Source of the DNA: Anaerosporobacter mobilis DSM 15930 | GTDB taxonomy: Bacteria; Bacillota; Clostridia; Lachnospirales; Lachnospiraceae | Length of the DNA stretch: 64,000 nt | Assembly: GCF_900142955.1 (NCBI RefSeq) | Contig: NZ_FRCP01000006.1 | Location: 372,001-436,000, forward strand | Direction: 5' to 3' | Shown: positions 35,295-44,054 of the stretch, piece after piece | Position numbering within the stretch: position 1 is the stretch's first letter | Layout: each line of letters opens with the position of its first letter | Translations under genes and position numbers: made by a program | The notes under the pieces: model-generated | What the model saw: the letters and a program-made list of their open reading frames with translations, nothing else | Databases searched by the model: none | Told to the model about the DNA's origin: nothing

Positions 35295-36275
35295 CTACCA
35301 TTCAATTAATGTGGTCCCCCATGTAAGACCACCGCCAAATCCTGAAAGGATGATTTTATCTCCTCGGTTCAGCATATTTTTTTTATTCATCTTATCAAGT
35401 AAAATCGGAATACTTGCTGCTGATGTATTCCCGTACTTATCAAGATTCATTGGGAACTTCTCGATTGGTTCTTTTAGTTTCTTTGCTACTGACTCTAGTA
35501 TTCGTTGATTCGCTTGATGTAATACATAATATCGAATCTCATCTTTTGTATACTCGGTTTTTTCAATAACCTGTTGTATCGTAAGTGGTATGGTTTTGAT
35601 AACAAACTTAAAAACTTCTTGTCCTTCCATCTTGATATAATCAAGTGAACTTTCGTCAGAGCTCATGCTTTCTCTTGAAACTAGTGGATTGTTTATGTAT
35701 CGACTCGCACAAGTCAATGCATCTTTTCTCGTCCCATCTGAACCAAGTATTGATTCAAACACTCCAGTTTCTGCGGCTTGCACAATCGCAGCTCCAGCTC
35801 CATCACCAAAAAGCACACAAGTTGACCGATCATTCCAATCAATCATCTTTGATAACACCTCAGAACCAATCACAAGTGCTGTCTTATAGATTCCTGCTTT
35901 TATAAATGAATATGCCGTATTAAGTGCGAAAACAAACCCTGAACAAGCGGCACTAAGATCGTAGCAAACTGCATTCATCGCCCCTATTTCCGCTTGAACT
36001 TCACAAGCGGTATTCGGCATAGAATTATCTGGTGACATTGTTGCGACAATTATAATATCAATATCCAAAGGATTAATATCTGTTCTCGCAATAGCTTTAG
36101 CTGCTGCCTTCACCGCCATACACGCTGTTCCTTCACATAAAGTGACTCTACGTTGCCTAATACCCGTTCGGCTACTAATCCACTCATCACTTGTTTCAAC
36201 GATTCGAGACAAGAATTCATTATCGACCACATGCTCTGGTAGATAACTTCCTGTACTGACAAATCTCATCTCCAT
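35295..36275 (-). CDS. fabH: 3-oxoacyl-ACP synthase III FabH
   Basis: 326 aa. Catalytic C111 in DLSAACSGFVFA, then LHQANQRI and YGNTSAAS supplying His and Asn. Primes fatty acid synthesis with acetyl- or branched acyl-CoA. The frame reaches 36437, but the extra 54 codons contain a consensus promoter and a FabT-like palindrome, and the family starts at MEMRFVSTGSYLP, so the ATG at 36273-36275 is chosen. First gene of the fab cluster. Confidence 0.9.
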   Translation of the reverse strand: MEMRFVSTGSYLPEHVVDNEFLSRIVETSDEWISSRTGIRQRRVTLCEGTACMAVKAAAKAIARTDINPLDIDIIIVATMSPDNSMPNTACEVQAEIGAMNAVCYDLSAACSGFVFALNTAYSFIKAGIYKTALVIGSEVLSKMIDWNDRSTCVLFGDGAGAAIVQAAETGVFESILGSDGTRKDALTCASRYINNPLVSRESMSSDESSLDYIKMEGQEVFKFVIKTIPLTIQQVIEKTEYTKDEIRYYVLHQANQRILESVAKKLKEPIEKFPMNLDKYGNTSAASIPILLDKMNKKNMLNRGDKIILSGFGGGLTWGTTLIEW

Positions 36276-36381
36276 GCCATGTACCATGCCTTTCTGCCAT
36301 CGCTTAATAGATAACCCTTGATCCGATACATACCCATTATGACAGTATCCTTCTATTAAGTCAAAACATTTTTTACAAATT

Positions 36382-36424
36382 ACTTTGATATCCAAAGTAT
36401 ATTGGTTGAAGTGTTGTTTGTCAA
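36382..36424 (-). promoter_or_regulatory. fabH promoter with FabT-like operator
   Basis: Minus strand: TTGACA (36419-36424), 17 bp, TATACT (36396-36401). ACTTTGGATATCAAAGT (36382-36398), with perfect 6-bp arms, overlaps the -10 box and start point; it resembles the FabT box ANTTTGATTATCAAATT. A second weaker pair (TTGACT-N17-CATAAT) lies about 50 bp downstream. Confidence 0.7.
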
Positions 36425-36489
36425 GAATTTTTTTCATTAATACCTTTCTTTTAAACTACTTTTTTCCACAAAATATGCATTTTAGATTC

Positions 36490-36537
36490 AAAAAAAGGCT
36501 ATTCTAACGGCACTTTCCATGCTGTAGAATAGCCTTA
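36490..36537 (-). terminator. Terminator of cardiolipin synthase gene
   Basis: Perfect 12-bp stem AAGGCTATTCTA with partner, extended by CAGCA/TGCCG-type pairing, then TTTTTTT on the minus strand. Confidence 0.9.
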
Positions 36538-36558
36538 ATACTATTATATATTAACAAA

Positions 36559-38112
36559 TTACATTAGCGGTGCGAACAACCTTAGTACTGCTTGTACAAG
36601 TCTCATTGGCAATCTTCTATTGCAATCTTCAATCGTTATTTGTTTACATACCTTGAAAACTTCTAATGCATCTTCTTTTACTTGTTTTACAACTTTAGAG
36701 CCATATAAGAATACGCCGCACTCAAAGTGAAGATATAAACTTCGATAATCCATATTGATTGTGCCAACTGTTGCAACTTCATCATCACATACAAAACATT
36801 TAGAATGTATGAATCCTGGTGTATATTCGAATATCTTCACTCCAGCTCTTACTAACTGTCCATAATAAGACTGCGTTAACCAGAATGCATATTTCTTATC
36901 TGGAATACCAGGCGTCACAATTCGAACATCTACACCTTTCTTAGCGGCAAGGCAGAGAGCTGTGATCATCTCATTATCAATAATTAAATATGGCGTATAC
37001 ATATAGATATACTTCGTTGCTCCGTTAATCATATTGAGATATACATTCTCACCCACCACTTCCTGATCAAGGGGAGTATCCCCATATGGTTGAATAAAAC
37101 CATCTGACTCAAATATATCCTCAAAATGTATATGTGGATAAAAAATTGAGATATCCTTGTCCGTTGGCAACATTGCATTCCATGTCTGCAAGAACATAAT
37201 TGTAAAATTCCAAACAGCCTCTCCCTTTAACATTAGTCCTGCATCTTTCCAATACCCAAATCGTTCAATGTGATTAATATACTCGTCTGCTAAATTAATT
37301 CCACCGGTAAACGCTGTATGTCCATCAATTACAAGTATTTTTCTATGGTCACGATGGTTCATAGCAACTGAAAATATTGGTATATACGGGTTAAATGCAA
37401 AGCACTTGATCCCCATCTTTTGCATCTTTTGATAATATGGATAAGGTAATGTTGTTAAGCAACCAAAATCATCATAGATCAAACGTACGTCAAGTCCTTC
37501 TTTTGCCTTTTGTTCAAGAATCTCTAATATACTATCCCACATCTTTCCTTCCTCGATAATAAAATACTCAAGAAAGATATAGTGTTTCGCTTTCTTTAAC
37601 TCCTCTAGAATAACTGGAAAGTTCTCTTCTCCCGACTTGTAATATTCGGCTACTGTGTTTTTATAGATTGGGAAATTAGTTACTTTATGAATATAGGTAG
37701 ATTGCAACGCAACCTGTTTGTTTGATTCTTGTATTTCCTTGATTACCTCATCCGACTGTATTAATAATGGTTTTGTTATTTGATATTGTTTATCAAGCTT
37801 TGCTCTTAACTTTCTGGAAGGTTGTTTATTCCCCATTGATGCATACAGCAATCCACCTAGTAATGGAAAATACAATATAGGTACAACCCAGGCTAATTTA
37901 TAAGCCGGATTATCCTGTTTATTGACGATGTACAATACTGCAATAATACTTAGTACATTAAACAATAAAGATATAATTGCGCTATATTGACTTAGTTTAA
38001 CAAGGAATAACACAAACCATCCCACCTGAAGTGCAAGAATTATTCCTACAATAACAAGCCTGCTAAACATTAATTTTAATAATTTAACTCCTACCTCTTT
38101 TACTCTCTTCAT
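36559..38112 (-). CDS. cls: Cardiolipin synthase (PLD family)
   Basis: 517 aa. Two N-terminal membrane helices, then two HKD motifs: HRDHRKILVIDGHTAFTGG (about residue 235) and HSKCFVCDDEVATVGTINMD (about 430). Joins two phosphatidylglycerols to cardiolipin at the membrane. Full length for bacterial Cls. The 292-bp region upstream (38113-38404) shows no convincing element. Confidence 0.9.
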   Translation of the reverse strand: MKRVKEVGVKLLKLMFSRLVIVGIILALQVGWFVLFLVKLSQYSAIISLLFNVLSIIAVLYIVNKQDNPAYKLAWVVPILYFPLLGGLLYASMGNKQPSRKLRAKLDKQYQITKPLLIQSDEVIKEIQESNKQVALQSTYIHKVTNFPIYKNTVAEYYKSGEENFPVILEELKKAKHYIFLEYFIIEEGKMWDSILEILEQKAKEGLDVRLIYDDFGCLTTLPYPYYQKMQKMGIKCFAFNPYIPIFSVAMNHRDHRKILVIDGHTAFTGGINLADEYINHIERFGYWKDAGLMLKGEAVWNFTIMFLQTWNAMLPTDKDISIFYPHIHFEDIFESDGFIQPYGDTPLDQEVVGENVYLNMINGATKYIYMYTPYLIIDNEMITALCLAAKKGVDVRIVTPGIPDKKYAFWLTQSYYGQLVRAGVKIFEYTPGFIHSKCFVCDDEVATVGTINMDYRSLYLHFECGVFLYGSKVVKQVKEDALEVFKVCKQITIEDCNRRLPMRLVQAVLRLFAPLM

Positions 38113-38404
38113 ACCCCTACCTATGCTAGCGCATTTATCCTTTGCCCTTATTTCATCAACATCTAATATATTTTTACGAACAAAACAGTATTATGTGCTT
38201 AATTTGTATTTTATCGTGTATCATAAGGGTTGTCCAGTAAAATTTTGTAATTTGGTTGTTAATGCGTTTATTGCTTATAGCTTTCTACTATGACTGTTAT
38301 TATAGGTTCTTTGCTTATCAAGATGAAACATTATATAAATGTCGCAATGAGAGTGTTTTGGAATTTTGATTTGAGTGGGACGGAAAAAGCTCTCTTTCCC
38401 ATAA

Positions 38405-39961
38405 TTATTCTACTGACTTATATAATGCAATGGAGTCAAGATATCTTCCTTCCTCTGTATCTCCCATTACAACTGCTATATAGAGATTATCATGGATTAT
38501 GGCTGCCGAAATCAAGCATTTTCCTGCATTCTCAGTACTTCCGGTTTTAAGTCCAATTGCCTTATCATAGTAATACTCACTGGAAGGAACAAGTAATAGA
38601 TTGGTATTTTCCCATGTAAGATCGGTGCCATCTGGAAAGCATACGCGACTACTTTCCTTCCCCACAATTGTTTTAAGAATACCATCTTCCTTTGTGGATG
38701 ATAAGAAAGCTGCGGCTATAATCCCCAAATCTCTTGCTGTGCTATACTGCCCCTCCTCATCATATCCATCTGGCGTTGTAAAGTGGGAATTCGTAGCGTT
38801 AAGATTTTTTGCTTTTTTATTCATCATACCTACAAATGCTTTAATTGCCGTTTCTGCACTTACGTATGTGTCCCCTAAAATCTTTCGACCTGCGTAGGTT
38901 GCTAACGCGTACGCTGCATCTCCACCAGATGGCAATAGTAAACCTTCTAACAGTTGTTCCACCGTCACTTGATTTCCCATATAAATCCCTGCTCGTGACC
39001 CATTCGCTGGCACTAGAGAAACTTCATCTCCAACGGTAACAATCTCTTGTGTATTACAATAGTCTAGCACTGTCATCGCTGTAAGCATCTTAGTTGTACT
39101 CGCTGGTGCTATTTTATCCTCTTCACGATAAGAGCTCATCACCTTATTCTTCGTTACATTGATAAAGAAGACATTCTTCGCTAACATGTTCTTCGGTAAC
39201 TCTACCCCCTCTTCTTTTTTATTGCCTCCCTTACTCACACTAAAATTGTGCTTACTAGCATCTTCTGACTCCTTAGCCTCCCCTTGTTCAAGGGTATATT
39301 CAAAGCCGTCACTCGCATACTGTCGTCTTTTTTCAAAGCCAGTAATTATTACGCTCGTTAATACCATAGTGGTCAGAAGAACGGTCGGAAACAAATCACG
39401 TCTAAGTTTCCTTCCAGTCTTTAACTCTTCAATCCCAATCATTTTTCTCATACTTGGGAATATATACAAGAATACACTTGCTATTACATATCCAATTGCA
39501 GTACCCATTGTATTCAAAATCACATCGTCAATATCAGTTCCTCTCCTTAAGAATATTTGTAAGAATTCAATTAACGTGGATAGTATACCTCCTACTAAGA
39601 TAGCACGAATACCATGTTGCATCTTTCTTGAGATGAATGGTAAAAAGAAGCCAATTGGTATGAACATTGCAATATTACCAAATAGATTCATCGGATTTAA
39701 ATGCCCATTTACTAATACTGCAAATGCATTCAAATTAATCTCTAATTCATTCAACTTAGTATAGAATCCATATATAGGAGAAACCGTAACTGCAAAAATT
39801 ACGGTAAGATAAACTCCAAACAGCACCAAGAAGATTCGTTCCATCCAACTAATTCTTCTACCTTTCCAGAATAAAATACCTTCAAGTACAAGTAGGAATA
39901 CAACTATTGCAACCATACCGTTCCCCAAATATCCCGTAGCATCTAATATATAACCTAACAT
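38405..39961 (-). CDS. VanZ-domain / D-alanyl-D-alanine carboxypeptidase fusion
   Basis: 518 aa. Residues 1-175 form a VanZ-like membrane domain (LNPMNLFGNIAMFIPIGFFLPF, STLIEFLQIFLRRGTDIDD). After one more membrane helix (about 190-210), residues 255-518 are a peptidase S11 carboxypeptidase: SxxK in PASTTKML, KTG in GLKTGST. The second motif reads LLPSGGDAAYALA, with Gly where SxN normally has Asn. It probably trims peptidoglycan pentapeptides outside the membrane. Confidence 0.85.
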   Translation of the reverse strand: MLGYILDATGYLGNGMVAIVVFLLVLEGILFWKGRRISWMERIFLVLFGVYLTVIFAVTVSPIYGFYTKLNELEINLNAFAVLVNGHLNPMNLFGNIAMFIPIGFFLPFISRKMQHGIRAILVGGILSTLIEFLQIFLRRGTDIDDVILNTMGTAIGYVIASVFLYIFPSMRKMIGIEELKTGRKLRRDLFPTVLLTTMVLTSVIITGFEKRRQYASDGFEYTLEQGEAKESEDASKHNFSVSKGGNKKEEGVELPKNMLAKNVFFINVTKNKVMSSYREEDKIAPASTTKMLTAMTVLDYCNTQEIVTVGDEVSLVPANGSRAGIYMGNQVTVEQLLEGLLLPSGGDAAYALATYAGRKILGDTYVSAETAIKAFVGMMNKKAKNLNATNSHFTTPDGYDEEGQYSTARDLGIIAAAFLSSTKEDGILKTIVGKESSRVCFPDGTDLTWENTNLLLVPSSEYYYDKAIGLKTGSTENAGKCLISAAIIHDNLYIAVVMGDTEEGRYLDSIALYKSVE

Positions 39962-40034
39962 TCAATCAACCTCTTCCTATCATACTAATAGGTTTTCACC
40001 TATCGCTAATCACTTATTAGGCATACTATATAAC

Positions 40035-40069
40035 AAAAAGATGGAGCAATGTTGATTCTTGCTCCATCT
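40035..40069 (-). terminator. Terminator after AgrC-like kinase gene
   Basis: Perfect 11-bp stem AGATGGAGCAA with partner, then TTTTTG on the minus strand. Confidence 0.85.
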
Positions 40070-40144
40070 CATGCATTTTGGCACGTATCGGTTTTTACTT
40101 AATCCGTTCAGGCAATATGAGCTACGTTCAAGCCATTAACATGT

Positions 40145-41755
40145 TCATTGACTCTTAATTCTACGCTTCATATTTATACTTTGAATAAACATCTCTTCTT
40201 TAAAGTAAGAATTCCATAGGATATCATCATGTTTTTTAATTATTTTACCAACAATTTCTAGGCCGTTTCCTCGTCCTAAACCTTTACTGGTTGTCCCTAC
40301 GTGAATTCCACTCTGTAAAACAGATTTTCTTACCGTATTCTTCACACAGATTTGCAATTCACCCTCTTTTTCTTTTATTATGAGTATGACACTTCCCGCC
40401 TCTATATGCGCACACTCTTCTCTTGCATTATCAATGAATATTCCTAAGATTCGAATAATATCTGAGGTATTCGTTACATATGGTAAAAAGCTCTGGTCTG
40501 AAAAAGTCATAAGTTGAAACTCTTGGTGATAGTTTTGTATTTCTAGATATTTATAATACAAAAAAGCCCTTAAAGACTCATTTGCAATTTCTTGCAGGGA
40601 TACATATAAATCATTCTTGCGAATTTCATTTCCCGCAAAAGGTGCAATGTTTTCATAATAATACGCCTTCAACTCTTCATCATTGCTTCTTGCTACATAT
40701 CCTCCCATTGTTAGAAAGACATTCTTCAGGTCATGTTTCATCTCACGTATTTCCTTCATATTTCTAACCATATCTTGCTGATAACTTTCAATACTCTCTT
40801 TCTCAAGTTCCTGAAACTGCAGATGTTCTTTCAGGCGGACGGTTTGCATCAATAAGCGAATATAGAATATTTGTATTCCTATGAAGAACACAAAACAAAC
40901 GGCGGTAACTAAAAACTCTCTATTATTTAAGAAATACATCCTCTCATATTGGAATAAATCTAATAGGAGTAACACCAAACCAAAGAATAGTGGCATCATT
41001 AATAAATACCGCCCAATCTCCTTATACTTTTCACTAAAGGTTCTGATATTCTCGATATACATATCCAATAATCTCTTGGTAATTAATAACACACCTGCAA
41101 AAACAGCAATAAATACCAGCGTTACAATGCTTAAAAACAGTATTTTCTGCACATTACTAAGTTCCCATCGATTGGAATAGAAATAATACATCTCTCTAAC
41201 ACCATTTTGGAATACAAAGTCAAATAGATAGTAGCTAAGTATAGCCGATAGGAAGGATATCAATGTCTGCAATGCCAGGACTTGTATTCTTCCATATCTT
41301 CGCTTTACTAGAATACATAACAAAAACCATGTGCTAAAGAATAAAATGCTTTTGTTAAACACTTTGAATTGCATATAGTATTGGATAACAGACATAACAA
41401 AAACAAGCAATGCTAGATCTGAAAGATGGAGCGTGACATATCCGATTACTTGTATGGTAACTACCATAACAACAATCTTTAATATCGATACTGCAAGCGC
41501 ACTACCACCCCACCTCTGATACACAAAACCTGGATAGTAAAAGAGTAGAACACTGCTCCCAATTAGCACGCATAAACTCAGTTCCAATCTTTCAATCTTT
41601 GCTAGATAGTTTTTCTTACCTTCACTTGCCACTGCTTTATTATTTTCGATTCTATAAAATACATAACACCAAACTGCTATAATTACTATTAGTAAGGTTA
41701 CGAATCCAAAATTATTTATCACAGATTTGGCAACTGAATTCAACGCCTCAGCCAT
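40145..41755 (-). CDS. AgrC-like sensor kinase (GHKL ATPase)
   Basis: 536 aa. About eight N-terminal membrane segments (to about residue 310), a short coiled segment, phospho-acceptor His in EIREMKHDLKNVFL, and a GHKL ATPase with DNAREE and GRGNGLEIV. Such kinases read peptide or small-molecule signals at the membrane. Starts inside the LytTR regulator gene (16-bp overlap) with GAGGTG as ribosome site. Confidence 0.87.
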   Translation of the reverse strand: MAEALNSVAKSVINNFGFVTLLIVIIAVWCYVFYRIENNKAVASEGKKNYLAKIERLELSLCVLIGSSVLLFYYPGFVYQRWGGSALAVSILKIVVMVVTIQVIGYVTLHLSDLALLVFVMSVIQYYMQFKVFNKSILFFSTWFLLCILVKRRYGRIQVLALQTLISFLSAILSYYLFDFVFQNGVREMYYFYSNRWELSNVQKILFLSIVTLVFIAVFAGVLLITKRLLDMYIENIRTFSEKYKEIGRYLLMMPLFFGLVLLLLDLFQYERMYFLNNREFLVTAVCFVFFIGIQIFYIRLLMQTVRLKEHLQFQELEKESIESYQQDMVRNMKEIREMKHDLKNVFLTMGGYVARSNDEELKAYYYENIAPFAGNEIRKNDLYVSLQEIANESLRAFLYYKYLEIQNYHQEFQLMTFSDQSFLPYVTNTSDIIRILGIFIDNAREECAHIEAGSVILIIKEKEGELQICVKNTVRKSVLQSGIHVGTTSKGLGRGNGLEIVGKIIKKHDDILWNSYFKEEMFIQSINMKRRIKSQ

Positions 41756-42486
41756 TTTTTCACCTCAGCTCTCATTCGTACTGCACACGGAATACATTCC
41801 CCATTGGATAAACGTACTTCCATACCATCAAGCCCTATGATGTGTTTGCGATTGGCAATAATGGAACGATGTATCCTTGCAAACTCTTCACCCATTTCCA
41901 TTGCTATATGTTCCATTGTATCCCGAACCGTTATGCAAGAACCGTCCACGGTATGATAGGTAACACCATGAGACACTGTTTTTTCCGAATTAATATATAG
42001 AATCTGATTCTTTTGAATAAGTAAGGTCTCATCAATTCCTACTACTAGTTCAATGCTTTCTTCTTGCCTTATTACTTCATCCCCAGCGGAGATAGCCATC
42101 TGAATATATCGTCGATATCCATCACTTAGTCTATCTAAATCAGTGGTCTTTTCTAAAAATCCAAAGGGTTCAACGCCACTCTTTAACACCTGCATCGCCA
42201 TCTCATGATGGTTTGTTGTAAATACAATCTTGGCATTGTATTCTTGACTCTTAATCTGCTTAGCAACATCTATACCATTTAGTTTTCCTACTCCCAAGTC
42301 TAGGTCTAAAAAAACCAAATATGGTCCATTATTCTTTTTCATATATTGCAAAATCTCTACCCGATCTGTAGCAATGCACCCAATTTGCGCAGTTAGTTTA
42401 TATTGCTTTATTACCTCATTTATTCTTTCTGTTGCTAATTGCAAAATAAATCGATCATCATCACATAATATAACAGTAATCATCAT
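41740..42486 (-). CDS. LytTR-family response regulator
   Basis: 248 aa. Receiver with phosphorylated Asp in VFLDLDLGVG, then a LytTR DNA-binding domain (RIHRSIIANRKHI, LSNGECIPCAVRMR). Partner of the AgrC-like kinase. ATG 42484-42486 has GGGAGAG upstream; a GTG 7 codons earlier overlaps that site. Confidence 0.88.
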   Translation of the reverse strand: MMITVILCDDDRFILQLATERINEVIKQYKLTAQIGCIATDRVEILQYMKKNNGPYLVFLDLDLGVGKLNGIDVAKQIKSQEYNAKIVFTTNHHEMAMQVLKSGVEPFGFLEKTTDLDRLSDGYRRYIQMAISAGDEVIRQEESIELVVGIDETLLIQKNQILYINSEKTVSHGVTYHTVDGSCITVRDTMEHIAMEMGEEFARIHRSIIANRKHIIGLDGMEVRLSNGECIPCAVRMRAEVKKWLRR

Positions 42487-42633
42487 AGCATATTCTCTCC
42501 CTTTCACATACTATTACACCGCTTTACACTTATTTTGTTATAATTATAATGGAAATAACCTCCTACAGCAAACTTATTCACAATATAATTCCTAATCAGC
42601 TGATTTTACATTCGAGCTGATTTAGAATTCACT

Positions 42634-42680
42634 GAAAACACACCGCTCTTCGGATTACAAATTCAAAAGAGCGGTGTGTC
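42634..42680 (-). terminator. Terminator after yibE/F-like gene
   Basis: Minus-strand 13-bp stem ACACACCGCTCTT with perfect partner (42638-42650 and 42667-42679), then TTTTC. Confidence 0.8.
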
Positions 42681-42700
42681 TTATTAGCAACTATATCTTC

Positions 42701-43888
42701 TTACTGCTTACGCTTCTCCATATTCGCACTAATGAGCGCCACAATTGGTACGGTCAATACAATACCGATACTTCCTGCAATCCCTCGAATAATCTCTATT
42801 GCAATACTATCTGTGTTAATTAACTGCGTATATGGAATCCCATACGAATAGATCATAAGCAATAGGTTCAAAGAAGAACCTGTGAATGCTAAGATTAATG
42901 TATTTGCCATGGTTCCCATAGCATCTTTACCAATGTTCATACCAGATCGAAATAATTGTTTCGTGGTAAGAGAAGTGTTTACCTCATGTAATTCATGAAG
43001 GGATGATGCGATACTCATTGCTACGTCCATCACTGCTCCAAGAGATGCAATTAATATCCCCGCAGTTAATAAATTGGTAATCTTAATTCCACTACCACTA
43101 CCTGCAATCAAAAACAAGGACTCTGCCTCTTCCATCTGGTATCCATTAATATGTCCGAAGATACCCGCCAGATGGGCTAGTAATCCAGCTAATACAACAC
43201 CTGCTATTGTTCCAATAATTGCGGAACTTGTCTTTACACTAATTCCATCAATTAGTATAAACCCAACAATCGTTGCAAATGCAATTACTCCAATGGTAGT
43301 CGTCAATGGTGGAAACCCTTTTAATAATAGTGGTAGCAAAATCTTTACTACTACAAGTAAGGTTAAAATCAAACCAATTAAGGCAGAGAACCCTTTCTTG
43401 CCTCCAATAACACATAACAATACCATGAACAGGCCAATGAATCCGTATAATAACAAGGAACGATCATAATTATATACAGAAAAATTCGGACCTTCTTCAT
43501 AGACAGTTACACGAACCATAATTCTAGTTCCTTCTTTCGCATACACATTAAATTGGGCACTTAAGTAATTATCCATCGTAACTACTTGTCCTTTATATGG
43601 GCCATTTGCCATCTTCACCTGCAGAACTTGCGAACCTCTACGTATTCCTTCTGTCGCCGAATCTTTTTGTGTATTATCTGATAATACCTTTTCCACGACA
43701 CCTTTATCATACCGAATATTCTTTTCCTCACTTCGGATGTCGCTACTATCTATACTTAGAATAAGAACTCCAATAATGAGAATAGCTACTAGAAATGTTA
43801 TTAGTTTTATCCATGTTGTCTTATTTATTCTATTGTTATTCGTATTCTTTTTTGTATTATTCATATTTTCCTTCTTCCACTTCTCCAT
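42701..43888 (-). CDS. YibE/F-family membrane protein
   Basis: 395 aa. N-terminal membrane helix, an extracytoplasmic beta domain (about 65-140), then seven to eight membrane helices with VGFILIDGISVKTSSAIIGT, typical of YibE/F (PF07907). Function unknown. An alternative ATG 8 codons in (43864) has a better ribosome site (AGAAGGA). Confidence 0.82.
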   Translation of the reverse strand: MEKWKKENMNNTKKNTNNNRINKTTWIKLITFLVAILIIGVLILSIDSSDIRSEEKNIRYDKGVVEKVLSDNTQKDSATEGIRRGSQVLQVKMANGPYKGQVVTMDNYLSAQFNVYAKEGTRIMVRVTVYEEGPNFSVYNYDRSLLLYGFIGLFMVLLCVIGGKKGFSALIGLILTLLVVVKILLPLLLKGFPPLTTTIGVIAFATIVGFILIDGISVKTSSAIIGTIAGVVLAGLLAHLAGIFGHINGYQMEEAESLFLIAGSGSGIKITNLLTAGILIASLGAVMDVAMSIASSLHELHEVNTSLTTKQLFRSGMNIGKDAMGTMANTLILAFTGSSLNLLLMIYSYGIPYTQLINTDSIAIEIIRGIAGSIGIVLTVPIVALISANMEKRKQ

Positions 43889-43929
43889 AATAACAACCTA
43901 CGCTCCTTACCACAATTTATAAATTTGAC

Positions 43930-44047
43930 TAATAGGGTTCGAAAGCCAAAAACCCTACAGGAACTTATGGATGCCGAGACAGCCAGCAACACAACAAGGA
44001 CGTCGTGTTGCTGGCGGTTCGGTACACATAGCGTGTTTCGTGTTATA
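43930..44047. repeat. Cluster of hairpins with copy of dispersed 19-mer
   Basis: In the spacer after the giant gene: AGGGTT/AACCCT hairpin (about 43934-43957); a long stem GCCAGCAACACAAC with GTCGTGTTGCTGGC (43982-44015, 13 of 14 paired), extended outward by GCCGA/TCGGT; and the dispersed 19-mer at 44029-44047. No T-run follows, so it is not a simple terminator. Confidence 0.6.
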
Positions 44048-44054
44048 TTGTTAT

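Noticed and set aside
36276..36437. 54-codon N-terminal extension of FabH
   Set aside because: Contains a consensus promoter and a palindromic operator, and homologues begin at MEMRFVSTG.
38377..38402. Terminator after the VanZ/carboxypeptidase gene
   Set aside because: GGGAAA/TTTTCC pairing is short and no T-run follows.
38290..38550. 86-aa plus-strand frame starting in the spacer after cls
   Set aside because: Overlaps the carboxypeptidase C-terminus antisense, no Shine-Dalgarno, no recognisable domain.
39159..39764. 201-aa plus-strand open frame
   Set aside because: Lies antisense inside the VanZ/carboxypeptidase gene, which has clear catalytic motifs; no ribosome site.
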